Below are positions 56,025 through 64,000 of a stretch of 64,000 bases of DNA, piece by piece. Below the pieces are notes generated by a model. The model saw only the letters and a list, made by a program, of their open reading frames with translations, searched no databases and had not been told where the DNA came from. How positions within the stretch are numbered: position 1 is the stretch's first letter; each line of letters begins with the position of its first letter. Source of the DNA: Allocoleopsis franciscana PCC 7113 (GTDB lineage: Bacteria; Cyanobacteriota; Cyanobacteriia; Cyanobacteriales; Coleofasciculaceae); the NCBI RefSeq assembly GCF_000317515.1, contig NC_019738.1, positions 3,002,001 to 3,066,000 of the forward strand. The letters run 5' to 3'. The position numbers and the translations under genes are program-made.

Positions 56025-56768
56025 ATGAATTTACCTCTCACAGATAAGGTGGCGATCGTCACAGGCGGATCGCGAGGAATTGGAGCCGCTATCTGTAAAA
56101 AACTGGCGGCACAAGGTGCGCGAGTGGTTGTTAACTATTCCAGTAGTCCGGATGCAGCGAATCAGGTCGTTGAGCAGATTCAATCCAATGGAGGCACCGC
56201 AATTGCGCTACGGGCTGATGTAACCGATTCAGCGCAAATCCTTGACCTGTTCAACCAAACTGAAGATAGACTGGGCACAGTTGATATTTTGGTTAACAAT
56301 GCCGGAACAGCAGAGTACGGAACTCTCGCTGAGATTACCGATGAGTCGTTCGATAGGCAGATGAATCTCAACGTTCGGTCTGTATTTATTGCCAGTCGTG
56401 AAGCGGCTCGACGCATGAAGGCAGGAGGGCGAATTATCAATATTGGCAGCTCGCTAGGTGAAGCCGTTCCGATGCCTAATATGTCCATTTACTGTGCGAC
56501 CAAGTTCGCCGTAGCAGGGTTAACACGCGGTTGGGCACGGGATTTGGGGCCACAGAACATTACCGTCAACTGCGTTGAACCTGGGCCAATTGATACTGAA
56601 CTCAACCCAGCCGATGGGCCTCAAGCTGATTTTCAGAAACAACGAACCGCACTAGGGCGCTATGGCAAACCTGATGAGGTAGCAGCCCTTGTGGCATTTA
56701 TTGCCTCTCCTGAAGCTAGTAATATTACTGGCGCAACCCTGCGTGTAGATGGGGGTTGGGGCGCTTAG
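56025..56768 (+). CDS. FabG-like SDR oxidoreductase
   Basis: A 247-residue classical SDR. It has TGGSRGIGAAICKKLA, NNAGTAEYG, INIGSSLGEAVPMPN with catalytic serines and YCATKFAVAGLTRGWARDLG. The C-terminal IASPEASNITGATLRVDGGWGA is the FabG-type end. It could reduce 3-oxoacyl-ACP or another ketone. The ATG at 56025 is preferred to the GTG at 56019. Confidence 0.9.
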   Translation: MNLPLTDKVAIVTGGSRGIGAAICKKLAAQGARVVVNYSSSPDAANQVVEQIQSNGGTAIALRADVTDSAQILDLFNQTEDRLGTVDILVNNAGTAEYGTLAEITDESFDRQMNLNVRSVFIASREAARRMKAGGRIINIGSSLGEAVPMPNMSIYCATKFAVAGLTRGWARDLGPQNITVNCVEPGPIDTELNPADGPQADFQKQRTALGRYGKPDEVAALVAFIASPEASNITGATLRVDGGWGA

Positions 56769-56799
56769 AGAGAAAAAGCATACGCTGAAGAATCAGGAA

Positions 56800-57744
56800 T
56801 CAGTGTCTAAGGCATCGCGCAAATGTCAGCACATGCGCTGCAACAGATTGAGGCCGATCAAAGTGAGGCACATGACCTGCTTCTCGAATCCAAATGAGTT
56901 GACTGTCTGAAATTGACTGTTCAAACTTGGTGGCATCGGCGGTTCCTAATACATCATCGGCTTCTCCCCACAAAATCAGGGTGGGATGGTTCACCTGAAC
57001 GATGCGATCGCTCAAATTAGCATAGCCTCCACTTTGGGTGAAGGAAGCGATCGCTGCTTTCCATCCTGGCATCTCCTGATGCAGCAGAGAACAACGCAGC
57101 GCATCAATTAGCGTTAGGTCAATTATTGGGAACGCTAAAGCGGCAGTGAGGGCAGCCTGTTTGCGGAAGTGCAACCAATTGGCCCCCAATTCAATCACAG
57201 GATGCGGCAGAAATTGCCCAACCGGAAAGCTGCCAGAAAAGCCAACAGAGTCAATCAAGACGAGCGATCGCACCCAGTTGGGATAATGTAAGGCAAAGTC
57301 GATTGCTACTGCACCCCCTAACGATGCACCAACCAGCATGACAGGTTGCCCAATCCAGGTTTCTACAACGCTAAGGAGATGCTGCCGGATGGTTTGAGGA
57401 TTGACTGGCAGGGTGGGAACGTACTCTGTAAATCCAGAACCAAACAGATCCACTGCCCAAATTTCGTGCTGGGTTGTTAATAAGGGGAGCAAACGCCGGA
57501 ACTCCAGCAGGGAACTGTCAAATCCATGTAATAACAGAATTGGAGCAGTGTTAGGTTGGGAAGCTGAGCGATCGGGAGAGTGGTGAACGTAGGCAGTTGC
57601 GATTCCTACGGAAAGCTTCGCTAACGCGGTTGTGCCCTGCTCGAAGGGAACATGAACTACTTGACGCTGAAGCTGTTGAAGAAGAGCGATCGCTTCTTTG
57701 TCTTGAATATCAACAACTGAGGGCGGTAAAAAATCAGCTCTCAT
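56800..57744 (-). CDS. Alpha/beta hydrolase
   Basis: A 314-residue alpha/beta-fold hydrolase. It has LLLHGFDSSLLEFRRLLPLL (oxyanion region), the nucleophile elbow GASLGG, the acid region HPTLILWGEADDV and the catalytic His in EAGHVPHFDRP. An esterase or lipase-like role is likely; the substrate is unknown. It follows the TrpB2 fragment on the same strand with a 5-bp gap. A cyanobacterial interspersed repeat may be embedded near 57610 (TACGGAAAGCTTCGCTAACG). Confidence 0.85.
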   Translation of the reverse strand: MRADFLPPSVVDIQDKEAIALLQQLQRQVVHVPFEQGTTALAKLSVGIATAYVHHSPDRSASQPNTAPILLLHGFDSSLLEFRRLLPLLTTQHEIWAVDLFGSGFTEYVPTLPVNPQTIRQHLLSVVETWIGQPVMLVGASLGGAVAIDFALHYPNWVRSLVLIDSVGFSGSFPVGQFLPHPVIELGANWLHFRKQAALTAALAFPIIDLTLIDALRCSLLHQEMPGWKAAIASFTQSGGYANLSDRIVQVNHPTLILWGEADDVLGTADATKFEQSISDSQLIWIREAGHVPHFDRPQSVAAHVLTFARCLRH

Positions 57745-57749
57745 CAGCC

Positions 57750-58193
57750 CTAACCGACAACAGGTAATCCTGCCAGAGCCATCGCTACTTCCTCTGCACT
57801 GTACTCCGTATCTACTAATTTTCCTGCCTGATAATCCATGTACGCCTGCATATCAAAGTGTCCATGACCGCATAGGTTAAACAAAATCACCTTGCTCTCT
57901 CCAGACTCTTTGCATTTTAATGCCTCGTCGATCGCTCCCTTAACAGCATGGTTAGCTTCGGGAGCTGGCATTGCACCTTCGACACGAGCAAAGGTCAATC
58001 CTGCTGCGAAACAACCTAACTGATATTCCCAGCGGGGTTGTGCGAGTCCCAGGTTAACCACATGGCTGACGAGCGCAGCCATCCCGTGATAACGTAAGCC
58101 ACCCGCATGAATGCCTTCCGGTACAAATGTGCTTCCCAAGGTATGCATTTTGACTCTTTCATCCTGGAGTGTAAGTGATAAGTAGTTGGACAA
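57750..58193 (-). pseudogene. C-terminal fragment of a TrpB2-type tryptophan synthase beta
   Basis: From about residue 15 on (KMHTLGSTFVPEGIHAGGLRYHGMA), this 147-residue protein matches the C-terminal third of TrpB2, ending with ILFNLCGHGHFDMQAYMDY. The pyridoxal-phosphate lysine and the N-terminal 300 residues are missing. Upstream DNA shows no trace of them. A 5'-deleted gene remnant is the best reading. Confidence 0.75.
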
Positions 58194-58443
58194 ATTTAAT
58201 TACACAAGATATAGCCTGACATTTTTTCCTTGTGAGGCTCACAGGAATGTATATGTGTAAATATTCCTGTCCAGGTACTTACGCTCATGGCAGTCTCTTG
58301 CATAAATCCTGGAATGTCCCCTAAATCCCCCAAATGGAGCATTGGAGCTGCAAGTTCTGAGCTTTAATTTTGGAGTAAAAGCAGAAGTAATAAAATAGAG
58401 TTAAGCTGCGGCGCATCTAAATTGGATATGAAAATTTTTGAAA

Positions 58444-58471
58444 GGGGTGTGGGGTGTAGGGTGTGGGGTGT
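58444..58471. repeat. GGGGTGT heptamer array
   Basis: Four tandem heptamers (GGGGTGT, one with an A) lie in the 58194-58531 gap before the first xisH. The gap otherwise holds no recognised site. Confidence 0.65.
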
Positions 58472-58531
58472 GAAAGTATACAAATTAAATGCGTAACAGC
58501 TTAACCATAATCAGGATGAAGAGCATCTACG

Positions 58532-58948
58532 ATGGCTAAAGATGTTTTCCATCAACAGGTTAAAAATGCCTTAATCAAAGACGGATGGAATATCACCCAT
58601 GACCCTCTCACAATCCGCATCAGTGAAGCGGTCAAATTACAAATTGACTTGGCGGCTGAAACTACAATCGCAGCAGAACGAGACTCCGAAAAAATTGCTG
58701 TTGAAATTAAAAGCTTTGTTGGGGACTCAGACATTAGTGCATTTCATACTGCCTTGGGGCAATATCTTAACTATTGCCAAGCACTTGAAGAGCAAGAACC
58801 AGATCGATTGGTTTACTTAGCTATTCCCTCAGAAACCTATCAAGATTTTTTTCAGCTTCCCTTCATCCAACGCGCTCTTCAACGTTACCAAGTCAAGTTG
58901 ATAATTTATGACCCTAAATTAGAGGAGATTAAGCAATGGGTAAGCTAG
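58532..58948 (+). CDS. xisH: XisH-type protein (pair 1)
   Basis: A 138-residue XisH protein: MAKDVFHQQVKNALIKDGWNITHDP, then IDLAAETTIAAERDSEKIAVEIKSF, a PD-(D/E)XK-like nuclease core with D..E-x-K. XisH was first named as a factor controlling fdxN-element excision in heterocystous cyanobacteria, but most copies lie in genomes without that element and look like toxin-antitoxin or defence partners. The stop overlaps xisI by 13 bp. Confidence 0.88.
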   Translation: MAKDVFHQQVKNALIKDGWNITHDPLTIRISEAVKLQIDLAAETTIAAERDSEKIAVEIKSFVGDSDISAFHTALGQYLNYCQALEEQEPDRLVYLAIPSETYQDFFQLPFIQRALQRYQVKLIIYDPKLEEIKQWVS

Positions 58949-59271
58949 AACAATATAGACAATTTGTTAAACAAATTTTGACGGAACACGCCCAAATTTC
59001 TACCACTACTGATACGGTAAAAGCACAGCTAATATTTGATAACGAACATGACCATTATCAACTTGCTTATGTGGGTTGGCAAGGAGATAAACGGGTATTT
59101 GGTCCTGTGATGCACTTTGATATTCAAGACGGCAAAATTTGGATTCAATATAATGGTACCGAAGACTCTGTTGCCGAAAGGTTAGTTGAAATGGGTGTAC
59201 CCACTTCAGATATTGTTCTGGGTTTTCATTCCTCTTTTAAACGCCAATTTACTCGTTATGCAGTTGGTTAA
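58936..59271 (+). CDS. xisI: XisI-type protein (pair 1)
   Basis: A 111-residue XisI protein with MGKLEQYRQFVKQILTEHAQ and HYQLAYVGWQGDKRVFGPVMHFDIQDGKIWIQYNGTED, ending FHSSFKRQFTRYAVG. It overlaps xisH, so the two are translated together. It probably binds or controls the XisH nuclease-like partner; that is inferred from the constant pairing. Confidence 0.88.
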   Translation: MGKLEQYRQFVKQILTEHAQISTTTDTVKAQLIFDNEHDHYQLAYVGWQGDKRVFGPVMHFDIQDGKIWIQYNGTEDSVAERLVEMGVPTSDIVLGFHSSFKRQFTRYAVG

Positions 59272-59380
59272 GGTGTGGAAAGATAGATTTGAGCGATCGC
59301 CTTCAATATCTGGTTAAAATTGAAGGTGGTATATACCTCAACAATATAGATGCCTGAATCATGATATTTACCATAATGCT

Positions 59381-59767
59381 GTGAGATTTGCATTGGTCAA
59401 GGATGGCTGGGAGATTTTAACAGAAGATTATACTTTGGAGTATGGGGGCGATCGCTTATATGTGGATATTGCAGCGGAAAAATCGATTGCAGCAGAAAAA
59501 CAGGGTCAAAGAATTCTTGTAGAGGTCAAAAGCTTCTTAGGTCGCTCGTTTATTAATGACTTAGAGCAAGCTGTGGGTCAGTATGTTGTTTGTCGAGATG
59601 TTTTGGTAGAGACGGCATTAGATTTTGAGCTGTATTTGGCGATTACACAAGGAACCTATAAAAATTATTTTCAACGCCAGTTAGCCCAGATGATTATTAA
59701 TCGAAACCAAGTTCAATTGTTAATAGTTGATGCAGAAAATGAGGTAATTGTAGAATGGATAGATTAA
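59381..59767 (+). CDS. xisH: XisH-type protein (pair 2), start disturbed
   Basis: A 128-residue XisH core (VRFALVKDGWEIL, VDIAAEKSIAAEKQGQRILVEVKSF). The frame starts at GTG 59381. In-frame sequence just upstream reads DIYHNA, the expected XisH N-terminus, but without a start codon. ATG 59350 opens MPES and then hits TGA because of one extra base near 59362; deleting it gives MPESDIYHNAVRFALV. The gene is therefore either frameshifted or restarted at GTG. It overlaps xisI 2 by 13 bp. Confidence 0.75.
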   Translation: MRFALVKDGWEILTEDYTLEYGGDRLYVDIAAEKSIAAEKQGQRILVEVKSFLGRSFINDLEQAVGQYVVCRDVLVETALDFELYLAITQGTYKNYFQRQLAQMIINRNQVQLLIVDAENEVIVEWID

Positions 59768-60093
59768 AGCATCATCGTAAAATCATCAAAGAAGTTTTAA
59801 CAGAATATCATCAGCTCAATGAAAAATCTGGTTCTACAACTGAAAGTGCTTTAGCCTTTGGTGAGGTACACGAGCAGTACCTTTTGCTGTTGATGGGTTG
59901 GCACAAAGATGAGCGGATTAAGAGTGTGATAATTCATATCCGTTTGAAAGATGAAAAAATTTGGATTGAGGAAGACTGGACAGAGGATGGGGTGGCGACA
60001 GATTTGTTGCACAAAGGGATTGCACGAGAGGAGATTGTTTTAGCGTTTCATCCACCTCATGTCAGACAATATACTGAATTTGCGTTCGCGTAG
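59755..60093 (+). CDS. xisI: XisI-type protein (pair 2)
   Basis: A 112-residue XisI protein with MDRLKHHRKIIKEVLTEYHQL, YLLLLMGWHKDERIKSVIIHI and FHPPHVRQYTEFAFA. It is the partner of the preceding gene and appears complete. Pairs 1 and 2 are diverged paralogues, so this is an old duplication or two separate gains. Confidence 0.87.
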   Translation: MDRLKHHRKIIKEVLTEYHQLNEKSGSTTESALAFGEVHEQYLLLLMGWHKDERIKSVIIHIRLKDEKIWIEEDWTEDGVATDLLHKGIAREEIVLAFHPPHVRQYTEFAFA

Positions 60094-60125
60094 CGACTCC
60101 TCTGGAGTATCGCGTAAGCGCTGGC
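60088..60125. repeat. REP-like palindromic repeat between xisI and NACHT gene
   Basis: The segment TTCGCGTAGCGACTCCTCTG and the following GGAGTATCGCGTAAGCGC form an imperfect palindrome of a type widespread in cyanobacterial spacers. It separates the xisI stop from the preferred NACHT start at 60164 and is a reason not to use the ATG at 60059. Confidence 0.5.
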
Positions 60126-60163
60126 TTGTCGGAGAGAACGAGGTAACTCATTATTACGCTGAT

Positions 60164-62785
60164 ATGAGCGAATCTTCAAAGAGCAGACCTGACGAATATG
60201 ACCCGATTACCGACTATCATCATCTCAAATTTCAGAATCGGTGTCTTAGGGGATCTGGTGATGACTTTCAACAGCTTTTTGAAGACATCATGGTGCGTGC
60301 TAGACCAGGAGAATTTGAGCGGGTTCGTCCCTATGGAAAGTTTGGCGATCGCAAGTGCGATGGTCTTATCCAAGCTGAAGGTACGATTTTCCAAGTCTAC
60401 TCACCCGATGAACTGAAGCAGTCAGAAGTTCAGAAGAAGATAGATAAGGATCTTGATGGTGCAGTTGCACACTGGGGAGATGCCTTAAAAACGTGGTTTT
60501 TTGTGTATAACGTGAGACGAGGAGTTCCACCTGATATTCTGGGAACTTTGCGAGAGAAACAGAAACACTATCCCAATATCAAGATTGATCATTTGAGCAA
60601 TGATGATCTCTGGGAAATAACTCGTGGTTTAAGCGTTGAGCAAAGAAATGAAATTTTAGGATTACCTCCTTCATCAACAGCCAAGATAAAGCAAATACCT
60701 GCTCTCCTCACTAACAGTCAGGAACATGAAATCAACTGGAAGGATATATGTCGGGGAATGCTGCCAATCGAGTTGGATGCCAATCCGCTCATTTCTGGAG
60801 ATGGGGTAACGCTCGGTATTGAAGACATCGTGCCATTAGACTTGGTGGAACGGAAAGAACGCCCTAAACCAACTCGTGATTCTTCACCTGAAAACTCTCA
60901 ACAAGCTCTAGAAGATCAAGAAATGCCACTGCGCTACAATCAGTTTTTTGATCGCGTTTTGACACAATGTAGAAGCCTGAACCAACAAGGTAAGGGCGTG
61001 GCAATCATAGGAGAACCGGGAGCAGGCAAAACAACTCTGTTGTGTGCGATCGCAGACTGGCTCATGAAACAGGGTGAATTGCCAATTTTTATTTCCCTTC
61101 AAGATTTAGAAGCTGGCTTGGAGCCTTATCTACTGGAAACTTGGTTGAGAAATGCGATTCGTAAACGGAAAGCTCCAGAGCAACTTCAGGATGATTTGAT
61201 AGAACAGTGCAATACTGGTCAAGTATGGCTGCTGCTGGATGGCGTAGATGAGATGGCGCAGTCAAATCAATCCCTATCTACCCTTGCTAAGGAATTTCGA
61301 GGATGGGTTGGCGATACCCGTATTGTCTTGACCTGTCGGGTCAATGTCTGGGAAGCAAACAAAAACGAATTGAGATCAAAGTTTGAAGTCTATCGGAGTC
61401 GAGGATTTAGAGATGAAGAGCAACTCATCTTTATCCAAAACTTTTTTAAGAAAGCAAATCAAGTAGAAACGGGTAGCAAACTAATTGGCAAGTTAAAGAA
61501 TGCTCCTCCAAGACTAAAAGATTTGATAAAAAATCCTTTATGGATTACCCTACTTTGCCGTACCTGGAAACAACAACAAGGGAAGTTACCTGCCACTAAA
61601 GCAGAACTCTATCAAAGATTTACTAAAACATTTTATGACTGGAAGGATAAACTTTACCTTCCTGAAGAAAAACGTCCACTGCTAGAACGGGCATTGGGAG
61701 AATTAGCAAAAAATGCAATTGATCGAGAAGACTTTCGATTTCGTTTACGAGAGACATTTATCCGACAAGAACTTGATAAGTTTGATTCCTCATTATTCGG
61801 TATAGCGTGTGAACTAGGTTGGATTAATAAGCTGGGTAGTGCTGTAGAAAACCCAGATGAACCTGTTTATGCTTTCTTGCATCCCACATTTCAGGAATAT
61901 TTCGCAGCCTTAGCACTCTCTAAATATTCAAATCCACTTGTTCTAACTCATCATATTTTTGAACCTCATTGGAAAGAAGTTATTCTTATAGCGGCAGGAA
62001 TAATAAATAACCCTATTGATTTCTTGCGAGAATTAAAAGGAAGGATTGATAAGTTTCTAGTAGAAAATGACAAATTACAGGATTTTTTAGTATGGGCAGA
62101 TAATAAGTCATTTTCAATCATTAAGCTTTCTCCTGACATTAAATATAAACCTGCTGCGATTAGAGCGTTTTATCTTCAATTTCTGTCACCGAGATTTGTA
62201 AGATTGTTTTTATCCACACAATTAATTAGCAAAATTGACGCTCAATTTGCAGAAGATTGGAATACAAATTCCTCTGACTACAATTCTGATCCCTGTAAGG
62301 AGCTGGTCTTAGATGTTTATCTTATGATAGCTCTTGATTATGCTTATCAAAGACTTGAAGATGTAGGAAGAAATATCGATAATGACTATATAGCCACCTA
62401 TCCTGATTATTATGTCAAGCTTTCTATGAACCTTTCCTCTGATACAAAGTTTAAAGAAAAACTAGAAGTATTATTAGTGGAGTTAGAGAGTAGGCAGGAT
62501 GAAAATAGTATGCTTCGTCTTTATAAATGGTGGCAGATAAATCACAAGGCGTGGATTCAAAATTTTCTTAAATTGATTACAGAGCATCGTGATATTGGTT
62601 GGAATTGGAATTTTAGTCGAAGAGAATTGGAATTATTGATGAATTATATAGACGCTAATGAACTTCTTATAGACTGTGCGAATGAAACCTCAATTGAGCT
62701 TGTTCTTAGAGAAGAAATCAAAGAGGAGCTTTTATTACCAAGTATTACTTATATAGCGAATGTCCTTAGCGAAGAAAAATCATGA
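60164..62785 (+). CDS. Nuclease-NACHT NTPase (STAND-type defence protein)
   Basis: A protein of about 873 residues. The N-terminal 170 residues carry FQQLFEDIMVRARPGEFERV and GDRKCDGLI...FQVYSPDE, a pattern I associate with a PD-(D/E)XK-like effector. From about residue 260, a NACHT NTPase has Walker A GEPGAGKTT, Walker B LLLDGVDEM and LTCRVNVWEA. FLHPTFQEYFAALALS marks the winged-helix end, and a long helical C-terminal sensor follows. Such proteins detect phage and trigger a lethal effector. An upstream ATG at 60059 would add 35 unlikely residues across a repeat. The stop overlaps the antitoxin start (ATGA). Confidence 0.82.
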   Translation: MSESSKSRPDEYDPITDYHHLKFQNRCLRGSGDDFQQLFEDIMVRARPGEFERVRPYGKFGDRKCDGLIQAEGTIFQVYSPDELKQSEVQKKIDKDLDGAVAHWGDALKTWFFVYNVRRGVPPDILGTLREKQKHYPNIKIDHLSNDDLWEITRGLSVEQRNEILGLPPSSTAKIKQIPALLTNSQEHEINWKDICRGMLPIELDANPLISGDGVTLGIEDIVPLDLVERKERPKPTRDSSPENSQQALEDQEMPLRYNQFFDRVLTQCRSLNQQGKGVAIIGEPGAGKTTLLCAIADWLMKQGELPIFISLQDLEAGLEPYLLETWLRNAIRKRKAPEQLQDDLIEQCNTGQVWLLLDGVDEMAQSNQSLSTLAKEFRGWVGDTRIVLTCRVNVWEANKNELRSKFEVYRSRGFRDEEQLIFIQNFFKKANQVETGSKLIGKLKNAPPRLKDLIKNPLWITLLCRTWKQQQGKLPATKAELYQRFTKTFYDWKDKLYLPEEKRPLLERALGELAKNAIDREDFRFRLRETFIRQELDKFDSSLFGIACELGWINKLGSAVENPDEPVYAFLHPTFQEYFAALALSKYSNPLVLTHHIFEPHWKEVILIAAGIINNPIDFLRELKGRIDKFLVENDKLQDFLVWADNKSFSIIKLSPDIKYKPAAIRAFYLQFLSPRFVRLFLSTQLISKIDAQFAEDWNTNSSDYNSDPCKELVLDVYLMIALDYAYQRLEDVGRNIDNDYIATYPDYYVKLSMNLSSDTKFKEKLEVLLVELESRQDENSMLRLYKWWQINHKAWIQNFLKLITEHRDIGWNWNFSRRELELLMNYIDANELLIDCANETSIELVLREEIKEELLLPSITYIANVLSEEKS

Positions 62786-63066
62786 CTAGCGTCAGAGAGA
62801 AACTCATTGAAGAACTTGACCAAACTCCTGATTTCGTTATTCAGGAAGTCTTAGACTTTCTCTTATTCATCAAAGTTCGTCTAAAGCACAGAATCAGAGA
62901 AGACCAAACCGCTGATTTGCAGCAAGCTCCCAGTCTCCCACCCTTTCTACAGTTTGTTGAAGAAATTAGTGCCCAAATTCCCAAAGAAGAATGGGAAAAG
63001 CTACCCAAAGACCTTTCTAAGAACCTAGAGCATTATTTGTATGGCTCACCAAGGGACGAGGAATGA
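62782..63066 (+). CDS. Antitoxin-like (DUF2281-type) protein
   Basis: A 94-residue acidic protein beginning MTSVREKLIEELDQTPDFVIQEVLDFLLFIKVR, the pattern of VapB/DUF2281-type antitoxins, with an unstructured end. It overlaps both the NACHT stop (4 bp) and the PIN toxin start (4 bp), so all three are translationally coupled. The partner context makes the antitoxin call likely. Confidence 0.78.
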   Translation: MTSVREKLIEELDQTPDFVIQEVLDFLLFIKVRLKHRIREDQTADLQQAPSLPPFLQFVEEISAQIPKEEWEKLPKDLSKNLEHYLYGSPRDEE

Positions 63067-63473
63067 AAACAGTTTTTGCCGATGCGGGTTACTGGATTGC
63101 CATTCTCAATCCTGCCGATGACCTTCATGTTAAAGCAGTCAGTGTTTCCAATGCCCTCAATTCTTTTGGGATAGTGACCAGTGAAATGATATTCACTGAA
63201 GTATTGAATTCATTTTCTAAACGAGAGAGCGTTTTCAAACAAGCTTTGGTTCAATTCGTAAAGCAATCAATTGATAATCCTAAAATCGAAGTTGTTCCTC
63301 AGACCAGCGATTTATTTCATCAATCACTGAACCTTTACGAACAAAGAGCCGACAAAGCTTGGAGCCATACTGACTGTGCTTCATTTTGCATCATGCAGCC
63401 ACGAAATATCCTTGAAGCCCTGATCCATGACAGACACTTTGAACAAGCTGGCTTCATTGCTCTACTTCGTTAA
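63063..63473 (+). CDS. PIN-domain toxin (VapC-like)
   Basis: A 136-residue PIN-domain RNase-like protein. The acidic residues are in VFADAGYWIAI (Asp), TSEMIFTEVL (Glu), SHTDCASFC (Asp) and EALIHDRHFEQAGF (Asp). PIN toxins cut RNA and are held in check by the cognate antitoxin encoded just upstream. It is intact. Confidence 0.85.
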   Translation: MKTVFADAGYWIAILNPADDLHVKAVSVSNALNSFGIVTSEMIFTEVLNSFSKRESVFKQALVQFVKQSIDNPKIEVVPQTSDLFHQSLNLYEQRADKAWSHTDCASFCIMQPRNILEALIHDRHFEQAGFIALLR

Positions 63474-63619
63474 AAAAGCGATCGCTCTCTAATACCAGGC
63501 TTCTTACTATAAAAGAAGTTACGTTGCATCAATATGGTGAATCACGTTGATGCCATCAAGACCTTTCAACAGGCGCTCCAGAAATAGCTGACGAGCTAGC
63601 GATCGCAGTTTTCATATTT

Positions 63620-63825
63620 GGTAATGTTAGCGCTTGCACCTGGCGGTTGAAACCGCAGCTATACAAACGTAGACGCGAAGCGGCTTGCCGGAGGCTAACC
63701 TGCCTCCGCAGGTTATAAAACCCTTGATATTCCGTTAGTCCGTCCTCACTAAAGCTCCGGCGGCGGACTTGGTTTGTATAGCCCCAGAATTCCATTCTGA
63801 GGGCTTGGCGCAAGACATCAGTCAA
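63620..63825. repeat. Dispersed cyanobacterial repeat before the right-edge gene
   Basis: This region is built of palindromes: GGCGGTTGAAACCGC, GCTATACAAAC with GGTTTGTATAGC at the other end (63650-63660 and 63771-63782), CCGGAGG/CCTCCG and CAGAATTCCATTCTG. The TATACAAAC ends form an inverted pair about 110 bp apart. It resembles dispersed repeats found near cyanobacterial genes. A reverse frame at 63556-63825 covers it but is not credible as a gene. Nothing else is seen in 63474-63869 apart from a HIP1 site at 63479. Confidence 0.55.
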
Positions 63826-63869
63826 GCTCCTTCTGATTTAATAAATCTGAGAGGCTTTGAGAGCAGTTC

Positions 63870-64000
63870 ATGAAGATTGTTGTAATTGGCAGTGGCTTTG
63901 GTGGGCTATCGGCTGCCATCCGACTACAGGCACAGGGGCATCAAGTGACGATCGCAGAAAAACGGGATAAACCCGGTGGTCGTGCTTATGTCTATCAGCA
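63870..64000 (+). CDS. CrtI/phytoene-desaturase-type FAD oxidoreductase (partial)
   Basis: Only the first 43 residues are present before the window ends: [20 protein letters not shown], then [19 protein letters not shown]. The GxGxxG FAD-binding fold and the E..PGGRA sequence are those of the CrtI/CrtN/CrtH carotenoid desaturase-isomerase family. Which reaction it performs cannot be told from this fragment. Confidence 0.75.
   Translation, partial: MKIVVIGSGFGGLSAAIRLQAQGHQVTIAEKRDKPGGRAYVYQ

Noticed and set aside
60059-60163. Upstream start for the NACHT protein
   Set aside because: It would translate a palindromic spacer repeat and overlap xisI; the extra 35 residues look non-native (Ser/Arg-rich).
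63556-63825. Reverse-strand frame of 89 codons
   Set aside because: It lies wholly over a palindromic dispersed repeat and has no protein-like pattern.

Overview
This 64 kb window comes from a filamentous-type cyanobacterium, possibly of the Coleofasciculus/Microcoleus kind (the genus is a guess). Evidence seen directly: many GCGATCGC (HIP1) octamers, heptameric short tandem repeats, a photosystem II S4-domain gene, two xisH/xisI pairs, Nif11-type peptides and a CHASE2 cyclase next to a DUF928 gene. No rRNA or tRNA gene was recognised by eye.

Layout. (1) 0-3.5 kb: a duplicated pair of a Nif11-like short peptide gene plus an unrecognised ~350-residue partner. Between the two pairs lie a decayed third Nif11 gene and a small MITE-like element with terminal inverted repeats and a 10-bp target duplication. 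(2) 3.5-9.8 kb: a secreted haemagglutination-domain protein, a CHASE2/class III cyclase and a DUF928 protein. (3) 9.9-26.8 kb: a type III-D CRISPR-Cas effector locus (Csx3/Crn3 ring nuclease, TIGR03985 WYL protein, Can2/Card1-like CARF protein, Cas10, Cas7-like proteins, Csx10, Csx19, TIGR03986). No cas1, cas2, cas6 or repeat-spacer array is visible. The signalling arm is damaged twice: the CARF effector is frameshifted, and cas10 carries a 1621-bp IS1634-type insertion whose precise excision would restore a 544-residue GGDD-containing Cas10. A second, shorter copy of the same element interrupts a PD-(D/E)XK-like gene at the far end. Both copies lack the middle of the transposase, so both look like non-autonomous derivatives moved in trans.

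(4) 26.8-43 kb: mostly housekeeping and envelope genes (prmA, serA, a PSII S4 protein, a Ser/Thr kinase, a beta-lactamase-like protein, a sugar dehydrogenase lipoprotein, a pentapeptide-repeat protein, pyruvate kinase), with heptamer arrays and a dispersed repeat. (5) 43.6-49.1 kb: a glycosyltransferase and a broken tandem duplication of a folA plus exported-protein unit. One folA survives only as a frameshifted 3' fragment, and one exported-protein copy has lost its signal peptide to in-frame stops. (6) 49.6-58.2 kb: a urea transporter fused to EF-hands, an ABC exporter, two SDR oxidoreductases, a hydrolase, and truncated C69 peptidase and TrpB2 genes. (7) 58.5-63.5 kb: a compact defence-like island of two xisHI pairs, a nuclease-NACHT NTPase and a VapBC-type toxin-antitoxin pair. 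(8) The right edge cuts a CrtI-type FAD oxidoreductase.

The two most interesting candidates are the duplicated Nif11/partner module, which may be an undescribed peptide system, and the type III-D locus caught in stepwise decay of its cyclic-oligoadenylate signalling arm while its RNA-binding backbone stays intact.
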